Shown here piece after piece: positions 24,929 to 33,819 of a stretch of DNA of 64,000 nucleotides (position 1 is its first letter; every line of letters begins with the position of its first letter). The position numbers and the translations under genes were made by a program. This stretch comes from Polaribacter huanghezhanensis. Lineage in GTDB: Bacteria > Bacteroidota > Bacteroidia > Flavobacteriales > Flavobacteriaceae. Under the pieces are notes generated by a model. That model did not search any database. It saw nothing but the letters and a program-made list of their open reading frames with translations, and was not told where the DNA came from. The stretch is from the NCBI RefSeq assembly GCF_030444335.1, contig NZ_CP128595.1, positions 2,494,501-2,558,500 of the forward strand, in the 5' to 3' direction.

Positions 24929-26689
24929 TTACTCGTTTTTAAAAGGCAAATTCATAGATCTTTTACTTAACCAAGTTCCTTTTTTAAGTGAGTGTCTATA
25001 ATATTTTATCAATTCTAAAAACAAATATAGATTTAATTTTAGTTTAGGAATAAAAAAGAAACAAATTCCGATAATTGCTAACAATATCTTAGAAATTAAA
25101 CTCATAAAAACTAATAAGCACAATAATAGAAATCTTGTCAATCCTTTAAAATGATTTCGAAGATATACATGTTTAGAAATCAATACTTCCGATTTGGTAA
25201 TTTTTGATGTGTTTATGTTAATTCTTGAAGCTCCACCGTGATTGTGTATGATGTTTACATTTTTAAACAAAACAACTTCTCCATTTGCATCTCTTACTTT
25301 TTTACACAAATCTACATCTTCAAAATACATCCAATAATCTTCGTTCCAGCCATTTATTTTCTGAAACCACTTTCTAGAAATAAAAACTACCGAACCAGAC
25401 ACCCAATCAGGAAAAACCTTTTCATCATCTTGTTTTGTTTCTTTTGCAAAAAGTCTATAAATTGCTCTTGTAATTCCAAATAACGTAAATGGTCCAGGAA
25501 AAATTCTATCAACATCTTCAAAAGAGCCATTATTATTTAACTGATTACAAGATACAATTCCGTAGTTTTCATTGTTGTTTAAATTGATTAACACCTTATG
25601 GATTGCGTCCTCATTTGCAATGGTATCCGGATTTAAAAACAACATGTTTTTTCCAACAGAGTTGATGGCGCCTAAATTACATCCATTTGCAAAACCATTG
25701 TTTCCTGAATTTTCTATAAACCGAAATTGCGTGTATTTTTCTGAAAACTCTTTTAATTTTCCGTCGTTAGAATTGTTATCCACAACAACAACTTCAAAAG
25801 TAAATTTTTCTTGTTTAAAATGCGTTAACGCATCCAAACAATTTTTTAAATGTTTCCAGCTTTTATAGTTTACAATAATGATAGAAATATCTTTTTCTAC
25901 AGAATTTACTTCAAAGTTTTCAATCGGGTATTTTATATTTTTAGGTATTTTATATTTTAAGTTGAACACTTCAACATATCGTCTCCAAACTCCAAATGCA
26001 TGCAGCCAAGAAATTACAAATCCTCGGTAGCCATCCAAAAACCCAAACTGAATTACAAACTGAATAAAAAGCCGTACAAAAGGCTTTAAAAACAAGTGAT
26101 ATGGCGAAACAAACAAGCCTTTTTCTAACAATTCTTGCGCCTGTAGTTTTGCGTAATTTTTAAGTTTGTTTTTATATTGATGGTAATTTTTATACGAATA
26201 ATGATTTAGTTTTCCTTTTAAAAAACCAATCGTACCATTTGTTGAAATTTCTTCATGAACTTTTCCAACATATCTGCACGTATCTTTATGAAATAATCGA
26301 ATGACCTTATCTCTTCTCCAGCCACTAAAATTTAGTTTTTTATTTTTAAAGAAAAAGCTTCTATAAATATAAAAAGCATCAAAATTAGTAGTAGAAATTA
26401 CCGTTTGTAAAATTTCTTCTTTTAAATTTTCTGGAACCGTTTCATCTGCATCTAATAAAAAAATCCAATCGTTACTCGCTTTTTCTATAGCAAAATTCTT
26501 TTGACTCGAAAAATCATCAAAGATTCTTTGAAGTAGAATCGCTTTTGATTCTTTTACAATTGCAACCGTTTTATCTGTACTAAAAGAATCAATCACAATA
26601 ATTTCATCCGCAAAACTAACCGAATCTAATGCTCTTTGGATATTAGATTCTTCGTTAAAAGTTGGAATAATTGCTGTAATTTTTGTCAT
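24929..26689 (-). CDS. Two-domain GT2 glycosyltransferase fusion
   Basis: A 586-residue protein with two GT2 domains. Domain 1 (about 1-245) resembles WaaE/KdtX LPS-core transferases: ITAIIPTFNEESNIQRALDS, ADEIIVIDSFSTDKT, LDADETVPENL, HKDTCRYVGKVHEE. Domain 2 (about 265-500) resembles rhamnosyltransferases: DISIIIVNYKSWKHLKNCLD, VVVDNNSNDGKL, FLNPDTIANEDA, WMYFEDVDLCKK. A hydrophobic segment (about 525-560) follows. No stop or frameshift lies between the domains, so this is a real fusion, which would add two sugars in succession at the membrane. It starts 4 bp after dapD. Confidence 0.88.
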   Translation of the reverse strand: MTKITAIIPTFNEESNIQRALDSVSFADEIIVIDSFSTDKTVAIVKESKAILLQRIFDDFSSQKNFAIEKASNDWIFLLDADETVPENLKEEILQTVISTTNFDAFYIYRSFFFKNKKLNFSGWRRDKVIRLFHKDTCRYVGKVHEEISTNGTIGFLKGKLNHYSYKNYHQYKNKLKNYAKLQAQELLEKGLFVSPYHLFLKPFVRLFIQFVIQFGFLDGYRGFVISWLHAFGVWRRYVEVFNLKYKIPKNIKYPIENFEVNSVEKDISIIIVNYKSWKHLKNCLDALTHFKQEKFTFEVVVVDNNSNDGKLKEFSEKYTQFRFIENSGNNGFANGCNLGAINSVGKNMLFLNPDTIANEDAIHKVLINLNNNENYGIVSCNQLNNNGSFEDVDRIFPGPFTLFGITRAIYRLFAKETKQDDEKVFPDWVSGSVVFISRKWFQKINGWNEDYWMYFEDVDLCKKVRDANGEVVLFKNVNIIHNHGGASRININTSKITKSEVLISKHVYLRNHFKGLTRFLLLCLLVFMSLISKILLAIIGICFFFIPKLKLNLYLFLELIKYYRHSLKKGTWLSKRSMNLPFKNE

Positions 26690-26693
26690 AAAA

Positions 26694-27509
26694 CTAAACG
26701 GCTACATCATATTCGCGCAAGGCATCATTTAATGATGTTTTTTTATCGGTACTTTCTTTTCTTTTTCCAATGATTAATGCACACGGAACATTGAATTCTC
26801 CTGCGGCAAATTTTTTGGTATAACTTCCTGGAATTACTACCGAACGTGCAGGAACAATTCCTTTCATTTCAATCGGTTTATCACCAGTAACATCTATAAT
26901 TTTGGTGCTCATTGTCAACACAACATTTGCTCCTAAAACAGCTTCTTTTTCTATCTTAACACCTTCTACAACAATACAACGAGAGCCAATAAAAGCGCCA
27001 TCTTCTATAATCACTGGAGATGCTTGCAAGGGTTCTAAAACTCCACCAATTCCAACACCACCAGATAAATGTACGTTTTTACCAATCTGTGCACAAGAAC
27101 CAACTGTTGCCCAAGTATCTACCATTGTTCCTTCATCTACATACGCGCCAATATTTACATAACTTGGCATTAAAATAGTTCCTGCAGAAATGTAAGCTCC
27201 GTGTCTTGCAACCGCGTTTGGTACAACTCTAATTCCTTTTTCTGCATAATTTCTTTTTAACGGAATTTTATCGTGATATTCAAAAATACCAGCTTCTAAA
27301 GTTTCCATTTTCTGAATTGGAAAATACAAAACAACTCCTTTTTTTACCCATTCATTTACTTGCCAACCATCAGAAGTTGGTTCTGCAACTCTTAACGTTC
27401 CAGCATCTAATAAATCGATTACTTTTCGAATTGCTGAAATTGTTTTTTCTTCTTTTAGTAACGCTCTGTTATCCCAAGCATTTTCTATTGTTTCTCTTAA
27501 ATTTTCCAT
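26694..27509 (-). CDS. dapD: Tetrahydrodipicolinate N-succinyltransferase
   Basis: A 271-residue left-handed beta-helix enzyme of the succinyl branch of lysine/diaminopimelate synthesis. Visible: VVPNAVARHGAYISAGTILM, PSYVNIGAYVDEGTMVDTWA and GGVGIGGVLEPLQASPVIIE with hexapeptide rungs. First gene of a five-gene minus-strand run. A -7 box TATATTTG lies at 27529-27536 on the minus strand without a clear -33 box. Confidence 0.96.
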   Translation of the reverse strand: MENLRETIENAWDNRALLKEEKTISAIRKVIDLLDAGTLRVAEPTSDGWQVNEWVKKGVVLYFPIQKMETLEAGIFEYHDKIPLKRNYAEKGIRVVPNAVARHGAYISAGTILMPSYVNIGAYVDEGTMVDTWATVGSCAQIGKNVHLSGGVGIGGVLEPLQASPVIIEDGAFIGSRCIVVEGVKIEKEAVLGANVVLTMSTKIIDVTGDKPIEMKGIVPARSVVIPGSYTKKFAAGEFNVPCALIIGKRKESTDKKTSLNDALREYDVAV

Positions 27510-27605
27510 TTTGTAAAGTATGTTTCTGCAAATATAAATCTATCTGTAAAAATCTAAGCGAAGATACATTTTTTAAACAGATATTTTTATCCTGTTTAAA
27601 ATCCT

Positions 27606-27613
27606 TATTTTTG
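27606..27613 (+). promoter_or_regulatory. -7 element of the ruvX operon
   Basis: TATTTTTG, 15 bp before the ruvX ATG; divergent from the dapD -7 box at 27529-27536. The -33 box is not clear. Confidence 0.45.
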
Positions 27614-27628
27614 CAAAAAGGTTTTTAA

Positions 27629-28039
27629 ATGAGTAGAATTTTAGCCATCGATTTTGGCAAAGTAAGAACAGGAATTGCCGTTACAGACGAATTGCAAATA
27701 ATTGCTTCTGGATTAACAACCGTTGCTACTTCTGAATTAATTCCGTTTTTAAAAAACTATACTCAAAAAGAAAAAGTAGCACTTTTTTTAGTTGGATTGC
27801 CTAAGCAAATGGACAATACAGATAGCGAAAGTGAAGTATTAATTTTGCCTTTTTTAGAAAAATTAAACAAACAATTTCCGCAAATACCAATGCAACGAGT
27901 TGATGAACGTTTTACGTCTAAAATGGCTTTTCAATCTATGATTGATTCTGGATTGAAAAAAAATCAACGGAAAAACAAAGCTTTGCTTGATGAAATTAGT
28001 GCCACAATTATTTTACAATCTTATTTAAACAACCTGTAA
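27629..28039 (+). CDS. ruvX: RuvX/YqgF family nuclease
   Basis: A 136-residue RNase H-fold protein: ILAIDFGKVRTGIAVTDELQ with the first catalytic Asp, VGLPKQMDNTDSE and VDERFTSKMAF with the second acidic site, and the C-terminal LLDEISATIIL. Named a putative Holliday junction resolvase; also tied to 16S rRNA 5' processing in E. coli. Followed by def, DUF5606 and mazG in an order common in Bacteroidota. Confidence 0.93.
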   Translation: MSRILAIDFGKVRTGIAVTDELQIIASGLTTVATSELIPFLKNYTQKEKVALFLVGLPKQMDNTDSESEVLILPFLEKLNKQFPQIPMQRVDERFTSKMAFQSMIDSGLKKNQRKNKALLDEISATIILQSYLNNL

Positions 28040-28084
28040 TACATGTAATTACACAAAAAAATGTGTAAAAAGCAGGAATTTAGA

Positions 28085-28125
28085 ATTCGTAATTCAAAAA
28101 TTCGTGATTCGTAATTCTAATTCGT
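28085..28125. repeat. Short repeated ATTCGT units
   Basis: ATTCGT occurs at 28085, 28100, 28107 and 28120, mostly as AATTCGTAATTC, between ruvX and def and merging into the def -7 box at 28125. Confidence 0.5.
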
Positions 28126-28132
28126 ATTTTTG
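28125..28132 (+). promoter_or_regulatory. -7 element of def
   Basis: TATTTTTG, a full TAnnTTTG match, 19 bp before the def ATG. Confidence 0.45.
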
Positions 28133-28151
28133 CAACCAAATTTTACAATAA

Positions 28152-28745
28152 ATGATATTACCAATAGTCGCTTACGGTGATCCTGTTTTAAGAAAAGTAG
28201 GAAAAGAAATTAACAAAGAGTATCCAGAATTAGATACTTTAATTGCCAACATGAAAGAAACCATGTACAATGCTAATGGTGTTGGCTTGGCTGCTCCGCA
28301 AGTTGGAAAAGCAATTCGGTTATTTATGGTAGATGCTTCTCCTTTTGCAGAAGACGAAGATTTAGACGAAGAAGAAAGAGCCGTTTTGGCAAATTTTAAA
28401 CAGGTGTTTATCAACCCAGAAATTATTGAAGAAAAAGGTGATGAATGGGCTTTTAATGAAGGTTGTTTAAGTATTCCTGATGTTAGAGAAGATGTGTTTA
28501 GACAAGAAGAAATCAATATTGAATATTTTGACGAAAACTTTGAAAAACACAGCAAAACTCTAAACGGTCTTGCGGCAAGAGTTTTTCAACACGAATACGA
28601 TCATATAGAAGGAATTTTATTTACGGATAAATTATCATCACTAAAGAAAAGATTGATTAAAAAGAAATTAGAAAACATATCAAAAGGGAAAATAACAGCA
28701 GATTACAGAATGCGTTTTCCGAAGCTAAAAAAAAATAAAAAATAA
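28152..28745 (+). CDS. def: Peptide deformylase
   Basis: A 197-residue metallo-deformylase removing the formyl group from new proteins. All three motifs are present: GVGLAAPQVG, EGCLSIP (metal Cys) and HEYDHIEG (HExxH). An acidic insertion (FAEDEDLDEEERAVLANFK) between motifs 1 and 2 is typical of the Bacteroidota enzyme. Confidence 0.97.
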   Translation: MILPIVAYGDPVLRKVGKEINKEYPELDTLIANMKETMYNANGVGLAAPQVGKAIRLFMVDASPFAEDEDLDEEERAVLANFKQVFINPEIIEEKGDEWAFNEGCLSIPDVREDVFRQEEINIEYFDENFEKHSKTLNGLAARVFQHEYDHIEGILFTDKLSSLKKRLIKKKLENISKGKITADYRMRFPKLKKNKK

Positions 28746-28779
28746 TATCCGTTCGAGGAGACACTAAAAAATACAATTT

Positions 28780-29199
28780 ATGGAGTTTAATAAAATTATT
28801 GCCGTTACCGGTAAACCAGGTTTGTTTCATGTCGTTTCACAAACCAAAACAGGAATTGTTGTTGAAGCCTTATCAGACAAAAAACGCTTTCCAATTCTAT
28901 CTACTCAAAATGTGAGTTTGCTAGAAAACATTGCCATTTTCACCTACGAAGAAGAAGTCCCTTTATTAACCGTTTTCAAATCAATTTTTGAAAAAGAAGA
29001 AGGAAAAGAAACCATTAGTCATAAAGAAAGTGGTGCAAAATTAACATCCTTTTTTAGCGAAATTTTACCAGATTTTGATCAAGAGCGTGTGTACACATCC
29101 AACATCAAAAAAATTATACAATGGTACAATATGTTAATTGCTACAGAATTTGATTTTTCTACTGCAAAATTATCAGTAGAAGCAACCGAACAAGCATAA
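28780..29199 (+). CDS. DUF5606 protein
   Basis: A 139-residue soluble protein (MEFNKIIAVTGKPGLFHVVS, KTGIVVEALSDKKRFPI, ending WYNMLIATEFDFSTAK). It matches the DUF5606 family of Bacteroidota, always found near def and mazG, function unknown. Its first half looks like a small beta-barrel. The stop directly abuts the mazG start (no gap), so the two are translationally linked. Confidence 0.88.
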   Translation: MEFNKIIAVTGKPGLFHVVSQTKTGIVVEALSDKKRFPILSTQNVSLLENIAIFTYEEEVPLLTVFKSIFEKEEGKETISHKESGAKLTSFFSEILPDFDQERVYTSNIKKIIQWYNMLIATEFDFSTAKLSVEATEQA

Positions 29200-29979
29200 A
29201 TGAATTCTAGAACTCAGCAATTAGAGGCAATTAACAGATTATTAGATATCATGGACGAACTTCGCGAGAAATGTCCGTGGGATAAAAAGCAAACCTTAGA
29301 ATCGTTACGATATTTAACAATTGAAGAAACCTACGAATTGGCTGATGCAATTTTAGACAACGATTTAGAAGAAATTAAAGAAGAATTAGGCGATGTGTTG
29401 TTACACATCGTTTTTTATGCAAAAATAGGAAGCGAGAAAAAAGCATTTGATATTGGCGATGTTGCCAACGCCATTTCTGATAAATTGGTTGATAGACATC
29501 CGCATATTTACGGTGATGTTGTTGTAAAAGACGAAGAGGGAGTAAAACAAAATTGGGAAAAACTAAAACTCAAAGAAGGAAAAACTTCTGTTTTAGAAGG
29601 CGTTCCTAAAAGTTTGCCTGCGCTTGTAAAAGCAAACCGAATTCAAGATAAAGTTGCTGGCGTTGGTTTTGACTGGGAAGAACCTCAACAAGTTTGGGAA
29701 AAGGTTCAAGAAGAATTGTCTGAACTAAACGAAGAAGTTAAAAACAACAACACAGAAAAGATCGAATCTGAATTTGGTGATGTGTTATTTTCGATGATAA
29801 ATTATGCACGTTTTATCGGCGTAAATCCAGAAAATGCTTTGGAAAAAACCAATAAAAAATTTATAAAGCGATTCCTGTTCTTAGAAAAAGCAGCGAAAAA
29901 AGAAGGCAAAGAACTTTCTGACATGTCTTTAGCTGAAATGGATGTGCATTGGGAGAATTCGAAAGAGTTTTTCAAATAA
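29200..29979 (+). CDS. mazG: Nucleoside triphosphate pyrophosphohydrolase
   Basis: A 259-residue MazG with two all-alpha domains. Domain 1 has LREKCPWDKKQTLESLRYLT and the metal-binding EETYELADAI with EELGDVLLHIVFYA; domain 2 has KVQEELSELNEEV and ESEFGDVLFSMINYARFIG. It hydrolyses non-canonical or excess NTPs to NMP and PPi. Last gene of ruvX-def-DUF5606-mazG. Confidence 0.96.
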   Translation: MNSRTQQLEAINRLLDIMDELREKCPWDKKQTLESLRYLTIEETYELADAILDNDLEEIKEELGDVLLHIVFYAKIGSEKKAFDIGDVANAISDKLVDRHPHIYGDVVVKDEEGVKQNWEKLKLKEGKTSVLEGVPKSLPALVKANRIQDKVAGVGFDWEEPQQVWEKVQEELSELNEEVKNNNTEKIESEFGDVLFSMINYARFIGVNPENALEKTNKKFIKRFLFLEKAAKKEGKELSDMSLAEMDVHWENSKEFFK

Positions 29980-29986
29980 ACTTTCT

Positions 29987-30058
29987 GCCATTTTGAGCAA
30001 ATAGCATAAAGTTGAAAAATCTATTTAAAGTGATATCTCGACTCCGCTCGATATGACA
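29987..30058. repeat. Dispersed repeat, TATCTCGACTCCGCTCGATA type
   Basis: Starts with CTGCCATTTTGAGCAAATAG and ends in TATCTCGACTCCGCTCGATA then TGACA; the ends are the usual boundaries (TGTCA-like) of flavobacterial MITE-like repeats. The core matches the elements at 9644, 47394 and 63389. Confidence 0.65.
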
Positions 30059-30081
30059 TTTCATTTTGTATCTTTACTTTT

Positions 30082-30807
30082 ATGAATGTACTTATAATTA
30101 CAGGTGGATCTAACGGAATAGGAAAAGCCATTGCAGAAAAATATACTTTAGAAAAGCACACTGTTTTTTCAATTTCTAGAAGCAAAACAACCAACGTTTC
30201 TTATCAACAAATTACTGCAGATTTAAGCAATACTTCTGAAGCTGTCAATACAATAAAAACGGTGTTTTCTGAATTAGATTTAAACGCAATTTCTTCAATT
30301 ACTTTATTAAATAATGCAGGAAGTTTAGGAGAAGTAAACACTGTTGGGAACTTAGATTTTGAAAAGATACAGCAGACAATTCAGTTAAACACCATTACTC
30401 CATTAGTCTTGTCAAATGAGTTTATAAAACTGACCAAAGAACTACATTGCAAAAAACAAATTATCAATATTTCTTCTGGAGCAGCAACGAGTCCGTATTC
30501 TGGTTGGTCAATTTATTGCACCTCAAAAGCTGCCTTAGACATGACAACCAGAGTTATTGCAATCGAACAAAATGAAGTTGATAACGACGTAAAATGTGTG
30601 GCCATTTATCCTGGAGTTGTAGATACCAATATGCAAGCTGCAATCAGAAAAACTTCTGAAAAGGAGTTTAAAAATGTGCAACATTTTAAAGAGTTAAAAG
30701 AAAATAACGAATTGTATTCTCCAGAATTTGTTGCAACTAAAGTTTATCAAATTGACATTCAGAATCAATTAGAAAATGGGGATATTGTAGATATTAGAAC
30801 TGTTTAA
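30082..30807 (+). CDS. Short-chain dehydrogenase (sepiapterin/benzil reductase-like)
   Basis: A 241-residue SDR: IITGGSNGIGKAIAEKYTLE, LLNNAGSLGEV, NISSGAATSPYSGWSIYCTS with YCTSK as YxxxK. The GSNGIG loop and SISRSKTTN suit NADPH. Similar proteins are called sepiapterin reductase or benzil reductase, but the substrate is not predictable. Single gene, with TATCTTTA at 30069-30076 as a likely -7 box and a strong terminator after it. Confidence 0.85.
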   Translation: MNVLIITGGSNGIGKAIAEKYTLEKHTVFSISRSKTTNVSYQQITADLSNTSEAVNTIKTVFSELDLNAISSITLLNNAGSLGEVNTVGNLDFEKIQQTIQLNTITPLVLSNEFIKLTKELHCKKQIINISSGAATSPYSGWSIYCTSKAALDMTTRVIAIEQNEVDNDVKCVAIYPGVVDTNMQAAIRKTSEKEFKNVQHFKELKENNELYSPEFVATKVYQIDIQNQLENGDIVDIRTV

Positions 30808-30854
30808 TGATATATTAAAGAATCACCAACTCAGCTGTGATAATCACTGTTATA

Positions 30855-30885
30855 AAAAAAAGGGATTTTTAAGAATCCCTTTTTT
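30855..30885. terminator. Bidirectional terminator
   Basis: Arms AAAAAAGGGATT and AATCCCTTTTTT with a 7-nt loop between the convergent SDR and M1 peptidase genes. Confidence 0.85.
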
Positions 30886-30907
30886 AACTTATTAAAATTC
30901 AAAACAT

Positions 30908-33526
30908 CTATTTAAAATTTGAATCATCAATTCCTCCATTTACTTTAACCTCGTTCAATTTCATCTCAATACTTTGTCCGAAACTATTAGACGTTTGTGT
31001 GTATGGAATTTTTATTCCGTTTACCAATTTGTAATTTGAATATTCAGTAATTAAAACACTTTTACCTCCAAGAACTTCTTGCTTTGTTTTTAAACCAGAA
31101 GCAACATCATAATACTCTTTACTAATTTCGCCACTCGGTGCAGTTACTTGTACTACATACAAGTGTTGACCATTCGTCATTTGCATCCCCAAAAGTGCTG
31201 TTTGATAGCCTTTTTGACCATATTCCAATTCTGGAAAAATAACGGCTTCACTTAAAACTCTTTGCTTTTCTTTTTGATCTATATTTTGCGCTCTACCATT
31301 GCTTATTATAGAAACAGCATCTCCATTTACAACATATTTTATAGCTACTCGATTTGCAATTGGAATAGAAACTGTCATTAAATATTTACTCGAATTCTTT
31401 TTCTTAGTATCTATTTTAATTTCTGTTCCTTGAATACTTGCTGTCATGCTTGTAGAGATATCCTTAACGGCTGCAAGTTTATTTTGTCCGCCAATTGCAT
31501 CAATATAGGTGTCAATAACTTTTTGGGCAGTAAGTCCAACAGGTGCATCTAGCAATACAATTAATGTATTATTTGATGGATTTAAATCAGGTATTTCGTG
31601 ATCTGGATCTATTTCCACAGAAACAATTTTAGATGTAGACTCATAATTATAAATATATTCTGGACCTGTCATCCATATTTCTACCGGTAGTTTTACTGTT
31701 TTGGTAGTATTATTTGCTTCTGTAATTTTTAGCGTTACTGGCATCGCCATTTTATTTTTATTTAAAAGGCTGATGAGAGAACCCTTTTTAGGATCTCCAT
31801 CTACATACTTAACTCCTTCAACTGCTTGATCTAATTTCCAATTATTCATAAACCAACCTTTCCAAAACCAAGTAAGATCTTCTCCTGCAGCACTATTCAT
31901 TGTGTTGAAAAAATCCCATGGCGTTGGATGCTTAAATGCCCATCTTTTGATATAAGTTTGAAATGCATAATCAAAACGATCTTTTCCAAGTACAGAATTT
32001 CTTAAAACTTGTAAAGCTGCTCCGGGTTTAGAATACGCTTCCATTCCTAAATTTCCTTGATTATGAATTACATCTGGAACTGTAAAAACTGGATCTAATC
32101 GGTCGTTAAAAAGACCGCTCCCCATACTTTGTAAGTTCGATTTGTGATAATATTCTCCATTGTTAAATTCTTTGGTATCTACACCATTGATAAAAGTATT
32201 AAACCCTTCATCCATCCATGCGTATTTACGCTCGTTTGATCCAACAATCATAGGAAACCAATTGTGTCCAAACTCATGGTTAATCACACCCCAAAGAGAT
32301 GCTCCCTTGCTTTTAAAATTACAAAACACAATACCTGGATATTCCATTCCACCTTCATGTGCGCCTACATTTGTAGCAACTGGATAGGTGTATGAAAACC
32401 ATTTATTTGAATACAATTCAATAGAGTTTTTTACATATTCTGTAGATCTTCCATAACCATCCATTCCTGAGTTTTCTACTGGATACACAGACTGAGCAAG
32501 TGCCGTTTTTCCTTTTGGTAAATTAATTTTTGCTGCATCCCAAATAAAAGCTTTTGAAGCTGCCCAAGAAATATCTCTACTCTGAGCTATTTTAAAGTGC
32601 CAAGTCAACATTCCACGATTATCCGCTTTGTGATGATCTGCTCTGTCTAACATTTGCTTTTCAGATTGAATACTCACCGTTTTATCACTTTTCCAAGCTT
32701 TTTCTAATTGTTTTTGTTCATATTTTGTCAATACTTCCTTCGGATTTTGAAGCAACCCAGAACCAACCACAATCATGTCTGCTGGTGCCGTAATTTCATA
32801 ATCAAAATCGCCATAATCCAAATAAAATTCACCTGTTCCCAAATAAGGAAGCGTGCTCCATCCATCAACTTCGTCCATTACTTCTATACGAGGATACCAT
32901 TGCGCCAATGTGTAAATCCACCCATTTTTAGTTTTCACTCTTCCCATTCGGTCTTTTCCGTGCTCTGGAATATCAAAACTATAATTAATGGTAATTTCCA
33001 TTTCTTTTCCTTTTGCTTTCAGTTCTTCTGGCAAACGGATTTGCATGCGTGTATCAGAAACCAAATAATTGGCTTTTTGCATTCTACCGCGATCCATTTT
33101 AATTCCTACACTTTTAAGTTCGTAACCATTTGTAAAAGTATGTACTCCATTTCGGTCGTTAGCTGGATACAATGCAGAACCCCGAGATTCTTTTTTAAAA
33201 GTATTTTGATCTAATTGCAACCAAAGAAATTCTAAATTATAAGGACTATTATTGATGTAGTTAATAGTTACTTTTCCTTCAATTTTTTGATTGATGGTAT
33301 CTAACGTCGCTTTTATTTTATAATTCGCCCTATTTTGCCAATATTCTGGACCTGGATTACCAGTTGCACTGTGAAAAGCATTTACCTTGTCCGTCATAAA
33401 CAGCGGACTAAAAGCTTCATATTTATTAAAAGTTGATTTTTGTGCTGTTTTTTCTTGAGCAACAACACGACCCGTGAATCCACCTATTAGCAATAAACAG
33501 GTAGAAAATTTAATTAAAAATTTCAT
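30908..33526 (-). CDS. Secreted M1 family metallopeptidase
   Basis: An 872-residue protein with a signal peptide (ending near VVAQ, residue 24). The zinc site is H417-E-F-G-H421 with E440 nineteen residues later, and GGMEYP (392-397) is the equivalent of the GAMEN exopeptidase motif. An N-terminal beta-saddle domain lies at about 65-260. The last ~190 residues (from about 675, VIDTYIDAIGGQNKLAAVKD) form an extra domain resembling the LolA-like lipoprotein-sorting fold often attached to secreted flavobacterial peptidases. It probably trims peptides in the periplasm. Single gene. Confidence 0.92.
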   Translation of the reverse strand: MKFLIKFSTCLLLIGGFTGRVVAQEKTAQKSTFNKYEAFSPLFMTDKVNAFHSATGNPGPEYWQNRANYKIKATLDTINQKIEGKVTINYINNSPYNLEFLWLQLDQNTFKKESRGSALYPANDRNGVHTFTNGYELKSVGIKMDRGRMQKANYLVSDTRMQIRLPEELKAKGKEMEITINYSFDIPEHGKDRMGRVKTKNGWIYTLAQWYPRIEVMDEVDGWSTLPYLGTGEFYLDYGDFDYEITAPADMIVVGSGLLQNPKEVLTKYEQKQLEKAWKSDKTVSIQSEKQMLDRADHHKADNRGMLTWHFKIAQSRDISWAASKAFIWDAAKINLPKGKTALAQSVYPVENSGMDGYGRSTEYVKNSIELYSNKWFSYTYPVATNVGAHEGGMEYPGIVFCNFKSKGASLWGVINHEFGHNWFPMIVGSNERKYAWMDEGFNTFINGVDTKEFNNGEYYHKSNLQSMGSGLFNDRLDPVFTVPDVIHNQGNLGMEAYSKPGAALQVLRNSVLGKDRFDYAFQTYIKRWAFKHPTPWDFFNTMNSAAGEDLTWFWKGWFMNNWKLDQAVEGVKYVDGDPKKGSLISLLNKNKMAMPVTLKITEANNTTKTVKLPVEIWMTGPEYIYNYESTSKIVSVEIDPDHEIPDLNPSNNTLIVLLDAPVGLTAQKVIDTYIDAIGGQNKLAAVKDISTSMTASIQGTEIKIDTKKKNSSKYLMTVSIPIANRVAIKYVVNGDAVSIISNGRAQNIDQKEKQRVLSEAVIFPELEYGQKGYQTALLGMQMTNGQHLYVVQVTAPSGEISKEYYDVASGLKTKQEVLGGKSVLITEYSNYKLVNGIKIPYTQTSNSFGQSIEMKLNEVKVNGGIDDSNFK

Positions 33527-33740
33527 AAGAATATTATTTTAAGTAAGAATAGAATACGAAGTTATAAAATAAAAGAAGCCGTTATTTTTTTTTAACACAA
33601 CATTATGGTTCTATCTTTTCTTTATTTGATGTTGAAAATTCCTTAGAAAATGATTTTACTTCTTTGAAGAGGTGCAAAATCAAGCTTTTTTAGTTGATAA
33701 AATGAAACCGAAATTACTATCAGAAATTTTTAATTTGCTT

Positions 33741-33785
33741 CTAAACTCATTTTTCGATAACTTCGTTTACTCCTGTTACCGAAAC
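33741..33785 (+). repeat. Degenerate ~44-nt repeat, copy 3' of lon
   Basis: CTAAACTnnTTTTTnGATAA then TTCGTT and ACCGA; a second copy in the same orientation lies upstream of lon at 36450-36493. The rest of 33527-33740 is AT-rich with no feature I can name. Confidence 0.45.
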
Positions 33786-33789
33786 ATAA

Positions 33790-33818
33790 AAAAAGCCGCT
33801 CAATCGAGCGGCTTTTTT
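33790..33818 (-). terminator. Terminator of lon
   Basis: GC-rich arms GCCGCTC (33795-33801) and GAGCGGC (33806-33812) with a 4-nt loop, flanked by A and T runs, directly next to the lon stop codon. Confidence 0.88.
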
Positions 33819-33819
33819 A

